Positions 47,619 to 62,645 of a DNA stretch of 64,000 nucleotides are shown here, in pieces; position 1 is the stretch's first letter, and every line of letters starts with the position of its first letter. Where the stretch lies: assembly GCA_021904315.1 (NCBI GenBank), contig CM038910.1:3410001-3474000 (forward strand), in the 5' to 3' direction. Source of the stretch: Sphagnum magellanicum. Lineage: Eukaryota > Streptophyta > Sphagnopsida > Sphagnales > Sphagnaceae. A model generated the notes under the pieces. That model was not told the DNA's origin, searched no databases, and worked only from the letters and a program-made list of their open reading frames with translations. The position numbers were made by a program, and so were the translations under genes.

Positions 47619-47907
47619 TGTAAAATATTAGTTGCACACCTTATATAATAAATTAGTTTTAATTGGTTGTCTTGAAGTTTTGTGACATGTCACCGTTTAT
47701 AATCAATTGACACTCGATCACTTGAAGAAGTGACATATAGTCAAACAGTGGATTTGTACGTTACTAGCAACCAATCTAGATGTAAATAATGATGATTTAT
47801 GTTAAGAACAATGACCCACCAACCTAGCTTCTTGTATATATGTCTTCTATCTTCAATAGTTTTGCACTCTAAAAAAGACAATTAACTTCAAATAGTAAAA
47901 TTTTACA
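47619..47907 (+). repeat. 3' LTR of the copia element
   Basis: Begins TGTAAAAT directly after a purine tract (ggtgtgagggaggg) and ends ATTTTACA, perfect 8-bp inverted ends of TG...CA type. 289 bp long. Confidence 0.8.
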
Positions 47908-48641
47908 ATGAGATGTGAATGCATGGAACATGCTATGTTCAGTAAGTTTTTTTCCAAGAATGGGACCCTTCAATTTTTTAAAGGCATAACTTGCTCATTT
48001 TGTAACCAAAATTATACCATTGAAATGACCTCAAATGCGCCCAGAGGAGGGCTAGGCTACAATTCATTTTCGACCATCAAAATCAAAGGATGACTCTATT
48101 CAAATGGATGACCCACTGAACCACGAAGTGTTTGGTTGTTGGCCTGTTTACCTCTACCCTCCACTTTTGCAAAACACACACAACTTCACCACTGTCCTAC
48201 ATTGCTCAGCAGAAGATGGCCACTTCCTTCAGATAATATTCTAAAAGTATCACCATTTGTACTCTGGAGTCCAAGACACATGTAGCCATGTGGGCACTTT
48301 CTCAAAAACCAACAAAAGGCGCTGATGGGGGTGGATTACTTAGGAGCTGTGGATTCATTAGGAAGGGGCTTCTAATGGAAGGTGCAGTGGTGGGCTCCGG
48401 GTCACGTAATTCTCCTGTTCGGCCCTTTGGCAGCTTTCAAACCCCTTTTCTAGATCGTGCTTCAAGTGCCTAGATTCCTAATTTTCCCAATGCCCCTATC
48501 TAGGGGCCTTAATTTGGCATGCATTCAAAATTTTCATATAGAAAAAATGAGGGAAAAATAATCAAGGCATTTTTAAAGGTTTGGCAAGGTTCCCATTGCA
48601 AACCTTGTGATTGAGGTTGCCCTAATATTCCATCACTGAAA

Positions 48642-49171
48642 CTAGTGTGGCTCTTGCCATTGGCCCAAGCGTGAACACATTACAAAATAGGGAAACTCAA
48701 CATGTGAACATTGTTTTGCAATGTATGTATTGATTTTTTGAATAGCCAAAAATGAAAGGAAATCATGCTTGAATTGAATGGTAAGCCTTCAAGTGTTACC
48801 ATGTTCGTAACTGATTTTTCCTTCCAAAACCTGATTTTTTAGAATTTATTTTAATTTTCAGTGGCAGAAAGCACTTACAAATCAATATCTCCCACATTCT
48901 GAATCCAAATCCTACCAAATAAATTCCATTAAATCCTGCTCATCAAGATCTTTCGAACAATACCAAAGGCACATTCCTCCCAAATGTTCAGTGAAGAAAT
49001 CATTCAATATTCAAGAACTTTTGCACCGCAAGTCCAAACGCCAGGGAACCAAGCCCATTCACCCTCCTCGTCAAGAAATTCCAAAGACACCAAGAACGTG
49101 ATCCAAAGCATCCTGATTCAGTGGATCTCATAACTACAAAACAAAACAAACTACTTTCCTTCATAGATAGA
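48642..49171 (-). mobile_element. Helitron-like non-autonomous unit C
   Basis: On the minus strand it starts A|TCTATCTATGAAGGAAAGTA (49171 downwards) and ends CACACTAG at 48642, followed by T. It matches units A and B at 39875-40869. 530 bp, non-coding. Confidence 0.62.
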
Positions 49172-49239
49172 TGTGCACTATAGTTCTAACTTATTGAATT
49201 AAAAAATTTCACCATGATCTTACTTGAAGGGAGCCATGA

Positions 49240-49927
49240 TCTATTTGAGGAAAGTAATTTGTTTGATTTGTTTGTTTGTTTCCCCCTCCCCCTCCCCCCC
49301 ATTTGGTACCATTGCAAAGCCCTCGTTCAATAGGGAACCAAAGTTGTTTTGTAATGTTTAGACTTATAAGGTGGGAGTTATTGGGTATTGAACAATTGTA
49401 ATTGAATATTTTACAAAATCAAAAAATAAAATTTGGGGAAATTGGGTGGACTCTTGATGAGTGGGATTTTATGGAGGTGATTTCATAATTTTCAGAGCTA
49501 TTTATATCAACTTTTTATTTTTGGTGCAATTTTTTTTCAAAATGTCAAATTGAAAAAAATAATCTGTCACATTATTCCATTTTTCAAAGAAAATCAACAA
49601 TTTTTTTTTACTTTAAAAATCATCACATTTGGACTCTGACTTTAGTTTTGTAACGTTTTAAAAACTAGTTTTCTTATTATTTAGACAGGCTCCAAAAGTC
49701 TGCCACCATTTAATGCAAAATCCCTCTTGAGATGGTAGCCAATGATGCAACATTTTTTTTTAATGACAAAAATATCACTGTATGGTGGTGTGTGATATAC
49801 TGAATTTTGAGTAATCTTTGTTACTGAAAATTCAACTAAATTACAAAAACTGATTTTTGAAGGAGAAATTAGAGAAATTAGTTCGGTAAGGAGTTTACAC
49901 TCGAGCCAACTGCACAGGCCACACTAG
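49240..49927 (+). mobile_element. Helitron-like non-autonomous unit D
   Basis: Starts A|TCTATTTGAGGAAAGTAATT and ends CACACTAG (49924-49927). The next base is C, not T. More diverged than units A-C, it lies 68 bp from unit C in opposite orientation. Confidence 0.5.
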
Positions 49928-51560
49928 CTCTATTGAAATTCAGGTGCACCATCCTAATACCATAGGTGTATTCACACCGAATGTTAAGTGAAAATCTAAG
50001 TGGTATCTTATGTGGCAGCCAATGTTAAATGGGTGATTGTTTAATATTAAGTGAATGTTAACTTAACATAAAATCTTAATCATAAATAGTTTTAGGTCCT
50101 AAATGACTAGCTTGGTGTTAGGGTACTTAATACTAGAGTCCTTAACACCAAGTGTGAATGCAACTAAACAAGGTTTACTAACCTGGCCTTGAGCAGGGCA
50201 CCTACACCCTGTAGCCTGGTTGTTCTTATTGACCTCCTAACATAGGTAGGTAGGTAGGTAGGTAGCCATTGACTTACCTACCTATGCTAGAACCCTGTAG
50301 CCCGGTTGTTTTTATTGACCTACCTACCTATGTCAACAGAGGTAGGTAGCAAAATGCACTGTGTTTGGTGCTGAGTACCTTGAGCCTGGGTAGGCTACCT
50401 GGACCATATAGTGTGGAGGGTACTCCCTTTGTTCTTCCTTACTACACTAGAGGTCATCAACATCACCTTGCTAGAAAACCTTGAGTTGCTTGTAGTCTAC
50501 TTCAAAGTGGGACTAGGACGACTTCTACTACTACTACTACAAAGTTGTTGGTTAATGAAAGTTGGAAACTTGGTGCTTCCACAACATGCATTTGCTCTTT
50601 GCTTGGTTTTTTTTTTTGGTGGGCCATTGGATTGGATGGTACCCTTTACCAAGTATTCTTGGTGAACCAATCACGAGGTGTAAAAACTGACAATTGGTGG
50701 ATGGATTTTGGGGGATGGGTTTTTTTTTTCCACATCCCTATCTCTTGGGAGACAACTAATTTTTTAATATAAAAATCACATATCCAAACTAGCTACCCAT
50801 TTTGGATTTTCGACAAGGACTCCTTGTTTTGCGCATCTTTCTAACTGTTTTTCTATTTTTCAAGTCGTTTTTATAAATTAAACAATTTTAAATTTTGTTT
50901 ACAAATGTATGATAGATTGTTAGGGGGACCCAAGCACTAATTCAAGGAAATAATAATAATTTTATGGGTGCAAAAGACAAGAATGTTTCTGAAATTGGGA
51001 AATCACTTTTCCATTGCTTTATACATTTGGGAACGATCTATCTTTAGACCCTGTCCAAATATTGGGTACCTTTATCTCAGGCCATGTGAAAGGTGTCTCA
51101 AATTGTCAAAAGATAGACCCTTTTCCTATACATTAGATCAAAAGGAGAAACTTAGTGAAACATGATTCAAATGGAAAGTAAAGAATAATCCTTTTAAAAT
51201 TTTATTTAAATTGCCATGTTGGCCTACACTTATTTTTATCTAAGTACATATTTGTTCCACCAAGCCACCACCTTCCCCCGGACATAAAACAATTGCCAAG
51301 TTTTGATGACAAGTGCTTACCAAGTGCTTACATTAGTACTTTTTTAAGTCAGGGGCATTTTGTCCCAAGTTGAAAATATGTGCACATGAGTAAAAATAGG
51401 GAAATTGTCAATAACAATATTTTTCACTTAGCAGTAAATATTATTCATAGCAATGATAATTTTTGTGATAGTTTGCAATGTATCGAAATCATAATGTATC
51501 AATGTAACATGTCATCATGCATTATGTTGTGTTATCATCATGAATCCCATGATACATATG
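49928..51560. other. Gene-free spacer with (TAGG)n tract
   Basis: Contains 'aggtaggtaggtaggtaggt' near 50245 and its inverted counterpart 'acctacctacct' near 50275-50325. No gene recognised. Confidence 0.5.
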
Positions 51561-52620
51561 CATTTTATAAGTGAGGACGAAAAGTTTTCAAAATCATATG
51601 GACAAGAGGTTGCCATATTTTTGGGTTTATGGTTGTTGTAGAGTAACTACTAATGTATCAAAAAATATGAATACACTAGTCATTAATGAGTGGTATATTA
51701 ATATTTTTGAAATTGACACCGAGCATACATTTACTAATAGAAAAAGCCCATACTGTAACTTGTCCAAGGCAATTAAAAGTGTCATTCGCAACTATTTTAG
51801 TCACCACTGTAAACCAATATAATCATAAACGACACCTTTAGTTGCCTTGGACAAGTTGCAATGTGAGCTTTTTCTACTAGATAATTTCTTGCCACTTTTC
51901 AATTGTAAGGCTCAAATTGTTATATGCCACATGTTTTTTGATACGTTAAGGATTAGTTGACGCACTAACGATTTTTTCAATTGAAAGTTACCATGCATGT
52001 CTGAACATAGCAAGGGCAAGAAAGTTTTTTTAAATACATGGACAAGGGGCTACCACATTACTATGTCTATGGTTATTGTAAGATAGTTGTTAATGTATCA
52101 AAAAAAATATTAATATACTATTCACAATTGTGTGACCAATGCATTCCATCTATGATTATTTCTTCACACATGACAAATTGTTGCCTACATATAAAAACTT
52201 GATACCTAGTCTATGTTTCTTACCACTTTTCAATTGTAGTCAATCGTCATTTGCCATGTGTTTTTTTTAATACATTAAAAATTTGTTGATACACCCAAAA
52301 AAAATCAATTGAAGTTTTCATACATGCATAAACATAACAAAGGTGGGAAATTTTTCAAAATCTATGGAAAAAAGGCTACCACGTTTCTATGTCTATGGCT
52401 ATTGTAAGATAATTGTCAATGTATCAAAAAATAGCAATACACTATTCACACATTTGTGAACACTACATTTCATATATCACCATTTGTTTTCCACACATGA
52501 CAAATGGATGGTTGCATATCAAAAATTGACATACAGTCTATGTTTCCCACCACTTTTCAACCATAACCAATATTGTTATTTGTCAAGTGTTTGAGATCTA
52601 CACCCACAAATTCAATACAA
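51560..52620 (+). repeat. Three tandem-like copies of an approx. 325-435 bp unit
   Basis: Units near 51580, 52015 and 52335 share 'tttcaaaatc.atgga.aa.aggctaccac', 'ctatggttattgta', 'aatgtatcaaaaaata' and a 3' part 'cacttttcaa.tgta...catgtgtttttt.atacatta'. Non-coding, family unknown. Confidence 0.75.
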
Positions 52621-53850
52621 GATGAATAAGTTTGTAAAGTTGAAATGTTGCACCTATGATGATACACTATAATTTGATGTGCAACATACTACATTATCTA
52701 AATTGATATATTGATACATTACAACTTGATACATTAAAATACTAACTTAAACAAAATATATATCATATTTTAAATTCATCAAATGTATTACATAATGTGT
52801 TGCTCAAATGTTTTATTGTTCAAATACTAATAAATTGTAACACTACAACACTTACATTTTAATATGGACAACCAAAATTGAACTTTTCAACCTACATGGT
52901 AACTTTAGAAAATTTTGGAAAAGAATTCACAAATTGAATAATTTGAAGGAAAAAAAGGTTCATAGATTTAGTATCAAATGTTGTGAATAAGGAATGGTTG
53001 ATTTAGGAGTTGGTACTAAATAATCAAATGTCTTTTGAATGTACCACAACTATAATTTTTGTATAATATTGTTATGTTCTCATTTGGTCCAAACCTTCAA
53101 ATTTTCATGAACACATAATGTGGTCTATGAATGTTTATTTTCATTTTCTTTTCTTGAATTGGTTAGTTTCATTTGACTTGATTACACTTATACATTCTAG
53201 GGTATAATACTATTAACTTCACCAGTTTTGAGGAATATTTTTTGAATTTTGAAATTGAATAAAAAGGTTAAAAAGTTTTTTTTAATATGTACAAGCAATT
53301 GCACATTGGACCTAGTATAACAAAATATGTTTTATAAACTTTGCAAATGTACCAAAAGGTTTTTAACATAATGGATTCAAAATAAGTTCACACAATGAAA
53401 ATAATCAAAATACATGCCACACATTGAACATACAAAGCTTTTCCACATGAATATAATGGATTGTAGTGTATCAATTTTCTAATACATAGATCCAATTACA
53501 TTGATACAATAAAAACCTGAAACAAATGAAATAACAAACTCTCAAAATTGCCAATGCATTCGTGAACATGTAAATAACCAAGTTCACAAATTGTAAATAA
53601 TGTATAGGTGGCGAACAAGGAAAATCTTATAATAAATTATGTTATCAAAAAACATTCTTTGTTTTGAATAAAAAATGTTGTTTTTTAATTTGATTGTTAT
53701 AAGAAATCACACAACTTGTTGTTACCTTTTACTTAGCTATTAGTTCCAATAACATGAATTGATTCAAGTTGTGAAAAATGTAGAATTGATCAAGAAGTTC
53801 AGATTTCCTATCAATAAAGATGCAAATGCACTTAAAACAAACATAACAAA

Positions 53851-53962
53851 CACTAGTAGAAAAAAATTCTTTTGGAACTTGTCTTATGCAACTACACATG
53901 TCACATGCAACTAGCAATTAGTTGCATATGACAAGTTGCAAAATACAATTTTTCTTTTAGTG
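53851..53962. mobile_element. CACTA-like MITE
   Basis: Inverted ends CACTAGTAGAAAAAAATTCT and ...CAATTTTTCTTTTAGTG flank an inner palindrome (ttgtc.tatgcaact / agttgcatatgacaa). 112 bp. The CACTA ends fit the CACTA superfamily. A 3-bp target duplication is not clear. Confidence 0.6.
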
Positions 53963-54034
53963 GAAATTGAACTTTATTCGTGATACATTGTATCATAGCC
54001 TTTTCACCTTTTTCATCATGGGTGTAAACTTTAA

Positions 54035-54150
54035 CTCAAATTGGCTATCATGTGCACAATATGGACTTGAACTTGAATTGGCTATCATGTGCACAATATG
54101 GACTTGAACTTGAATTGGCTGCTATATGCACAATGTAAAGTTGAACTTGG
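54035..54150 (+). repeat. 37-bp tandem repeat, about three copies
   Basis: Copies of 'attggctatcatgtgcacaa' plus 'tatggacttgaacttga', the last one diverged. Confidence 0.85.
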
Positions 54151-57100
54151 GTAGCTAGTTGCCATGTGCACAAAACATAGATTATCCAAATGCCTATTCA
54201 CAATGGAAATTTCACAATGACAAACAAATGTTTTTAATGTTGTTCAACTCACTAACTTCCAAGGAGGAAAAAAATGCAATATTTTATATTCAAGTTGGGC
54301 AAAAGCATGGTAAAGTAGGCAACTAAATCTCCTTGGAAATCTACTTGACAAGTAGAAAAAAAACAAAAACAAAATCCATCATAAACCATTTGTATGTGGA
54401 ATATTTTTATTTGAATGATCAAAGACAAGATAGTTCTTCACTATTGTGCATTAACTTTCAAACTCCACATTGTAAAAATAGGTTGAAAGTAGAATTTTAA
54501 AAATACAAGTAGATTTTGCAATCTACTTTTTATCTACTTTTTGCACTATGGACTTTTGTAAAGTATGTGGTAAGTAGGTTCTAATAAATAAAAAGTAGAT
54601 TTTTTTTTAATGGGGCCCTTAAGAATACAATTATCTTCATATCTTTACCTAGTATCAATATGTTTCATTGAATTAAATGTGTTAAGGATTCCCCAATCAA
54701 AAATTTATCATGTAGTAAATGGGGATTTTTTGGCCTACTTTTTTAATTTATTTGTTCTTAACCTTTTAAAAATAAATTCTTACAAATGTAATAAAGGGCA
54801 CCAAGGATATTCTACCATGCTTCCATCCATTTTGATGTTACTTTATTGCGTTTATATGCATGACATAGGATAAAACTAGAGACACTTTTTTTATATACTT
54901 TACCATGTTTTTGCACAATTGCACTCTTTAAAAATTCTAGTTATTTATTTGGTTAATAAATTTGAAATAATGGATGATCTTACATACTTAGCAATGAAAT
55001 TATCTTAGGAAAATCAGAAATGAATATGAAAATATTCTACTAACAACATCACTCACCTTCACATGTTTATCGTTGCTTGATTTTCAAGAGTAATTTGAGT
55101 ATTAGAACTATTCCTTCTTGAATTGATGTAGATAAAAAGAATGGCATAAAGAGAAAAGGAGGGAGAGGGAAAGAGAAAGGGTGTTCAAGAGTTGTTTTCT
55201 TGATCCTCTTCTTTACAAAACACCAGCTCCTCTTTTTTTTCCTTCTTCCTTGACTTTCCAACAAATAAGAAGTTACATAAACACCCACAAACTAATAATG
55301 CAATAGTTCACAATAAGAAACTTAATTCACAAACAAAATCATTCACCCAAATCTTAAAGATTGAAAAAAATTGCAACAACATATTCAATTTGCAAAAAAA
55401 ATGAAAAATAAAAAGAAACTAAAAAGTGCAAACCATAGCCACCTTTGAACTCTAAGCACTACATCATGGTCATGACATGGGGCACTTATGCTCCATGATT
55501 TTGCCATAGCTACCTAGATGACAATAGAATATAGTCATGGTCATGTAGTGATACACAAATGTTTAATACACTCTTGGTAGGATGCAAAATTACCCCATGG
55601 ATTTCCCCACCAAGGAAATTATTTTTCATTTTTTTCCCATCCATATTCACCTATTTGAGATTTTTGAATAGGGTAAACACTTGTTGTAAACACATACCAT
55701 TAAAACTTGGCAATAATTTTATGTTTAGGCGTCTCTCCCCAACTTACTACTTACCTATTCACCTTTACACATGTAGCTATGCATTTTACACATTTATTGC
55801 CACATCCATTTCATGCATTATTCCTTTGCATCAATTACCAATGCAATTCAAATGTCATTTTGTGTCTTAATGACATGATTTATCATTATTTGACCTCACA
55901 TAACTAGTTGTAGATGTGTGTGTGTTCTTTTTCAATTTTCTAGTGTTGCCAAAGTTGACTCAATCGTCGAAAAGAGGTTTAGCCAAAGCTAGTTATAAAT
56001 AAGATATGAAGGTAAAAACAAAAATAAGCAACCTTCAATTTGGCTACATGTTGTAACCTATGCTAGAAGTCTAGCAATTTTTTTTTTTTAATTTTCAAAA
56101 TCTAATGAATTTGGGCCATTTTTGTTTTAGCTTTGTATAGTTTGAAATCAGAATTTTTTATGTCAAAAATGGTAGAAATTTGCCACCCAAAAGAAAACAT
56201 TATAGTGAAATATATGAAGTTTTTACAATTTATTGCAAAAACGTCTTACATTTAATTCAATTCAATTCAAGTTGTATGCCATGTCATTCAATATTTTATT
56301 TGAACTAGTTGGGATGTCTTTCACCGCTTAGGATGGCAAAAAGACAATTGGATGCTATGAATACCATGGAAATGAATGTGATAAATTCAAGTATAGTCCA
56401 TACTTTTCTTGCTTTATACCATATATACATGGAAATGGTGCTAATAAATTACATTTACATTAGGATCATCGTGATTGGTCTTCATCCATTCCATTAAGGT
56501 AGTATTATTTGTCCCTATCACATGATGGTGCAACCTAATCCATTTCTATAGGAACTCTTCATATGAAAGAGTTTTTAAAAATTACATAGTGCAAGCCAAA
56601 GAGTGGAAAAAATTGGGTTGTGGTAAAGACATATGGATTTTCATTTATCACTTGAATCCCAATTCACCACAATTTTCACCAAACAATGATAATTGGATTG
56701 TAACTCTTTTTGTATTTGTAAATTCAATCCTTAAACCTATAATGTCAATAGGCTTTCACTCTTAGGCAAATGGAAATAAATATGTGGCATATCATTTGTT
56801 CTATATTTTGGGAAGAACTTGGACATTGCAATCTATAAAACAAACTTTAAAATCAAGCACACATGACCCCCAAAAAATGGGATCCAAATCAACATTCAAG
56901 TGCTAATTTGTACATGTCAACAAAAAAGAATGACATTAAAAATATATATATATCTAATGTTTTTTCTTATTATTTTGGTGTTGATGTAATGTTATTTGTA
57001 TGCAACATGAAATTATTATTATTTTCTATCATTTTTATTTTTGTTTATGGCTCTCTTAACTTATAACATTTTTTTGGTAATTATTGAAAATGGTATTGAA

Positions 57101-60100
57101 TTATCATGTGGTACTTTCTTCTTCTATTCACGTAATGGATCTAGTATTTGTGGCACCAAGAATTTCAACTTGGATTAGGTTAGGCACAAATTAAGTTCAA
57201 AATCTACACACTATGACTTGTCAAAATTGATTTTTTACGCATCACAAAATTTCCAAGGCTTTTTTTTTAATTTTAAGATTAAGAAAAAAAACCACAATAA
57301 CATCATCCAAGAATTTTTTTATTTATTTTTCCTAGAGCATACGTTTGATTTTCACAACAAAAAATAAATAAAATTTCAAGGATTATGGAAATTTTTGGTT
57401 CCTATTTCATTCATTTTGAATGTAAATGAAAACCATAGAACTTTTCATGGTGTGACATCTAATTCAAACAATACAATGCATACATACCATATGTGTACAT
57501 GTGTCCAACATTGTTGATTATTATTAACAATTTGTTCACATGTATCTCTTCTAGTCCATCGTGACATCATTAAAATATGGTTTGGTAGATTAAGTCATTA
57601 TCTTGATTGAATTATAGCACATAATTTTGCAACGATGTTCATATTTTCTTAACACTACCAAAATGTGTATGTTGACATCATTGATTGTTTTTTTAAGTTT
57701 TTGAATTTGTCACCCAAGACCTTAAATGGCATGGAATGGTATCTCCTTTATTATATGACCATTATGTTGCCCTAAAAAAGAAAGATAAATTGGAATTTTT
57801 TGTGAATCAATAAAGTTACAATCATTCCATGATAACATCTTCTCTTTGTAGTCCATTGAGTGCAATATATAGTCCTTCAAGTTTCCTCAATGTGGTGCAC
57901 AAATTCCTTAAGGAAGATTTCTTTTTTAAAAACTTGCAACAATCAAAGTTTATAATTCATAGCACCTTTGAGAAAAACATAGAAACACTCATAATAATGG
58001 AAATAGAAAGGAAATCCTAAATTGTTATTCATCAATTTGTTCACATGTATTAGGAATAGGTGTTGCCAAAGCCACCACCATGTGCAGTACCAAAACCTAC
58101 ACCCAAATGGCCTTTGCTCCTAGCTAGATTCAAGAAAAAATCAGTGAAGACAAATTCATAACTAAACATCTTACCATAACTTTCATAAATTTATCCTCAT
58201 CACAATGTTTATGAAATCATGTGTTTGGGAACATTTGACACCTTGTTATATTGTTAATAAATAATGAAAGTTAGTAAAATACAAAAGAAGGAATTTATCA
58301 TTCATTGAAAATTTGACCTTTTAACTCACAAAAAATACATTCCAATTACAAATCAATCCTTGGATTGATTTCCACAATATATTGCCATATTCATAATCAC
58401 CTCAAGAAACAAATTTTATCACTTGTAATTCTTTCAGCTTATCTAACCTCCATTTTTTTCCCCTATCTTGTTATGGTTAAGAATGATGTACTAACACTTT
58501 TGAACTTTTTGATTGGCCAAAAATAGACTCAAACCTTAATTAGTGAACTAAATAGGTTAGAAATCATACATGTCTTTCTTCCAAAGCTTGGAAGAGATCA
58601 ACCAAGGCCATGAAACGTCTTGGATTAAAGGAGTGTAATTCAACAATAATAAAGCAAAGTTCACACTTCTCATCACAATCAGCAACCAAGTTTGAATCAT
58701 TAGCTAGGTATTAAAATATGACAATTATTATGTGTTAATTATAATGAACAAATGCCCTATAGGAGAAATTAACAACCCGAAAGTCTTACTAAACATTAAT
58801 AATCGTTTTGTTTACACCATGCTTGTCATTTACTAGGCCATCTCCCACATGCATTACATCAATTCCTTCAACATCCAACTAATTTGGAATAAAGTGGTAG
58901 TCATCATTAAAAAACACATTGTCATATTTTGGGGTACTTGACTTTAGGGTCAAACGTAAATACAAATTTGGTCCTAGGATGGTGGTTTTCCCCAATATGA
59001 CATTCAATTGAAGCAAAGAAAATTACCAATATATGACACATGCAATTTAGAAGCTAGGTAATTTTGCATCATAGAACTCCATTTGTATAATTATGGGATT
59101 ACTATCAACAAAAAAACTATTCAATATGATGAAATGAAATGAAAAAAAAAAACACAATAGTTGATAAATAAGAATGAAAATCAAAAAAGAAAATTTGTAA
59201 CCAAAAGAAATAAAAATGCAAAAAAAACACAAAAGTTTTAATATGAAATTTGCCAAATTGATGAGAAATTTAAATGTCAAACATGATGAGATGTCAAAAG
59301 ATGATTAAATAGCAAATGCCAAAGTCCCCATTACCATGATGCAAATGGAACTTTGCAAAGTTTAGTAATCTTTCAACAAATTCATTTCACAACTTACTTG
59401 GCATTTTGAATCACAAAACTCTTTCACTCACATCAAATTTTTAAAGGGATGCGAAGAAACATGAAATTGAAAAACAGATGTTAGGTATAAATGGGTAGAT
59501 AAGTTGTTTTTAAGTAGGTATAAGCAACACAAACATACATGTACATACAACATTTTTTTCATTATATAGAAAGAACTTCATTTTCACAATATCAATTCAT
59601 TTTTTTCATCCTTTCATTGTAAATGGTAATGCATAATATTGTGAAACCCTAAGTTATATAGCCATCTTGTCATGTGTAGTAATTTCTGTCAAATATGATT
59701 ACAAATCTTGATGTACATGTAGTCATATACACATGTTGGATTTTGGCATATTATATAAACACATCAATCTAGTTTGCAATGTAAGTTACCTACTTTATAA
59801 TTTTAGTATAAACATTAGTTTTAATTACAATGAAAAATTTGAGTAAATCAATGGATTGAAAGCCTTAAATTTGTTGCCTTCAATGCCATTCAATTATATC
59901 TATCAATTCAGGCCCCTTTCCAAATCATATCCTTATAAGTTTGTACATAATTATATAATATATAGGACATTATTATTGTTCCTTATCCATCAAGACTTCA
60001 TGTTCATTACCTTTTCTTATTATTGTTGTTAACCTTTTAGTGAAAGGGGAAAATCATGACACCTTTCATATATGAAAGAATTTATTTATTTTTCCAATCT

Positions 60101-62550
60101 TTCAATTTGAAGGGGCTTTAAAAACCTTCTCAAAGTTTTATCTATTAAAATATGGAAACTTTAAAAAATAAATCTTCATTCTCTAAAGTCCATATTAGTG
60201 TTGGTTGGTTCTTCCTTTTGAAAGAACCTTTAGATCTCCTTGTTTTGACATTTAAATGTTTTTTGGTAGTTCTTAGGGTGTGGATTTGAGCTTGGTTCTT
60301 TACAATTTTAAACCATGCAATTCCAATTTTGGCACATTTATTCAAATTCAAAACCTCTAGGTCTAGTTTGAAAATTAGGTATAATTCCATGTACACATTA
60401 TGTAGTCGTGCAAATTAAAGATTGTACCGGTATGGAATTTTACACAAAATTAAAATTAAAAAATTTTCACATAATTATGAGTTCTACAACTAATTTAGAC
60501 TTGTTCAATTACCTAAACCAATACATTGGATTGATATGTATACTACCAATATGTAATAAATATACAATATTAAATTAAGGTTGATATTTTTTTTTAAACC
60601 AATCATGTATGGTACGAGGTAATACCAACTTTATACCATTAGTAGTTGGGCAAAAGCACAATGCGCTATACCAAAATGAAGGTTGCAAACACTATTTTTT
60701 CAAGAAATGAAATTTAATAAAATGTTACATGATAATTGGATTGAATATTTTATGGTTTGGACTCAAATATGCATGGTAGTTTATGTGTGTAATGAAATGC
60801 ATAGAACATTTTTGTAATTAAAATTGGTTGCATAATGTTTTTGGAATTTTAAAGCAACAAATGTGTCATGTAACAAATTATGTAGACTTTGTTTTCACTA
60901 AAAATAAATTATTTCATTTCAGTCACATGAGTTGATCAAACATATTATATATGACATGTGGAAACCAAAATTCAAGAAAAAATATTTTATTTTATTTTAT
61001 TTTCATGTGCGATCTAAATTGAAATATCTTTGAAAGTTCATAATGGACATAAAAATGAAGAATTGGAAAAAATTATCTAGGAACAATATGTTTATACTAT
61101 GAATATGAAAAATGGTGTGAAACCAATAATCACATTCAATAAGGCCCAAGGCATGATGAACATCTAATGTAATTTTCTTATTCAGACATAACTATGATTA
61201 GAAAATTAATTAAATAAATCAAATGTAAAAACAAGTTCACTTTGATATTAACCATTCTAGTATAATTATATAGGAAGAAATTAAGTTATAGACCAAGGTC
61301 ATTGAAGCATTTAAAAAAAAGTTATGAACTTTCAAAAATGAATATAATGAAAATGTTGGAATTATGAGAAGGCTAACAAAGGGATAGAAAAAATTATGTA
61401 TTCTTGTGTGGACTTTGCATGTGCCACTTGTGGTCCACCGCACCATGCTTTCACCCAGCCAAGTGTGGGACTTATGGTAATACCAAACACAAATATGTTT
61501 TATACTAGTACCAATACCATGTATTGACCTTGTACCACCAAAAAACCACCATTTGACCCAATCCAAGATTGGATTCATGTGATTTTTTATTATAAAAAAA
61601 CCCAATACCAATATCTACCAATTACAAGGGGGAATTTTCTCAATATATACCAATTGTTTGGTGCTATGTTTTTTGAAACATTTGTGAGGTAACACGAATA
61701 TCATTTGAAAAACATTACCATTAATGGTGACAAAATAAATAACCTTCCCTAACACTAAAAATGTGTCCATGAAATTAGCAAAACATGAAATTTCTTCTAA
61801 AGTGTGACCAAATTTGGCAAATTATAATAGGAATTCACAATTGATTTTATTTTCTAAACTTCAAAATTTTCACAAATTTGCCAAAAAGAAAAAGGTTGGT
61901 ATGGTATGTTCAAAACTCAATGTATCAATCCAACCTTGATCACAAATCACAAGATAAAATTTTCCACAACCTTTAAATTGATTCTTTAACCATATTCAAA
62001 ACTTCACATTGTGACAACTAACATTGTCACATAAATATAAGTTCCCATATGTTATGTATTTTGAATCTAACACATTACAAGATATATTTATATACTTATG
62101 TAATTTCAGAATGAATTTAATTTCATATATTATGATCTCATTATTTTGTTTAACTCATTAAATTAATTTTCATAATTAAATTAAATATTAAATATTAAAA
62201 ATTTCTTGTTATATAATTATTTATGAATTATTTATATAATTTATGAGTTTTTTGTTTCATAATTTCAATTAATTTAGAATTTTTTTTAAACTTCTAATGT
62301 TTCAAAAGATAATCGGGGCATCATGGTATACATTTTGCACAAAACAGCAAAATCGGCACATTTCATTTCATGCATGTTGAAACATTGACATCCATCTCAT
62401 AGTTGAATTGATTTAGTCATGCCACTATAATTACAATTGTCCCATAGGAACCACATAATCCATGTGTAACCAATAATGTTCATTTGTATGCCTAGAATAA
62501 ACATTATTGAACTCAATCATATTGAACATACCTAGTTTTATGGTTAGTCA
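54150..62550. other. Long gene-free AT-rich region
   Basis: Eight kilobases without a recognisable protein domain, RNA gene or element terminus. The open frames here are short and have the composition of random AT-rich DNA. Confidence 0.5.
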
Positions 62551-62557
62551 AATGAAC

Positions 62558-62645
62558 ATAGTTTATCATTTTAGTCTAATAAAATTGACTACCATTCCAT
62601 ATAGTTTATCATTTTAGTCCAATAAAATTGACTACCATTCCACCA
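62558..62645 (+). repeat. Short tandem duplication
   Basis: Two near-identical copies of 'tagtttatcattttagtc' plus 'aataaaattgactaccattcca', differing at one base. Confidence 0.9.

Larger units (their letters stand above)
44050..47907 (+). mobile_element. 5'-truncated Ty1/copia retrotransposon
   Basis: Protease, integrase, reverse transcriptase and RNase H remnants occur in copia order, followed by a polypurine tract (47604-47618) and a 3' LTR (47619-47907). No matching 5' LTR was found upstream, and gag is mostly missing. It is inactive. Confidence 0.85.

Noticed and set aside
59047..59280. Phe/Ile-rich frame resembling a membrane protein
   Set aside because: Translation of poly(A)/poly(T)-rich DNA; no start context, homologue or neighbour supports it.
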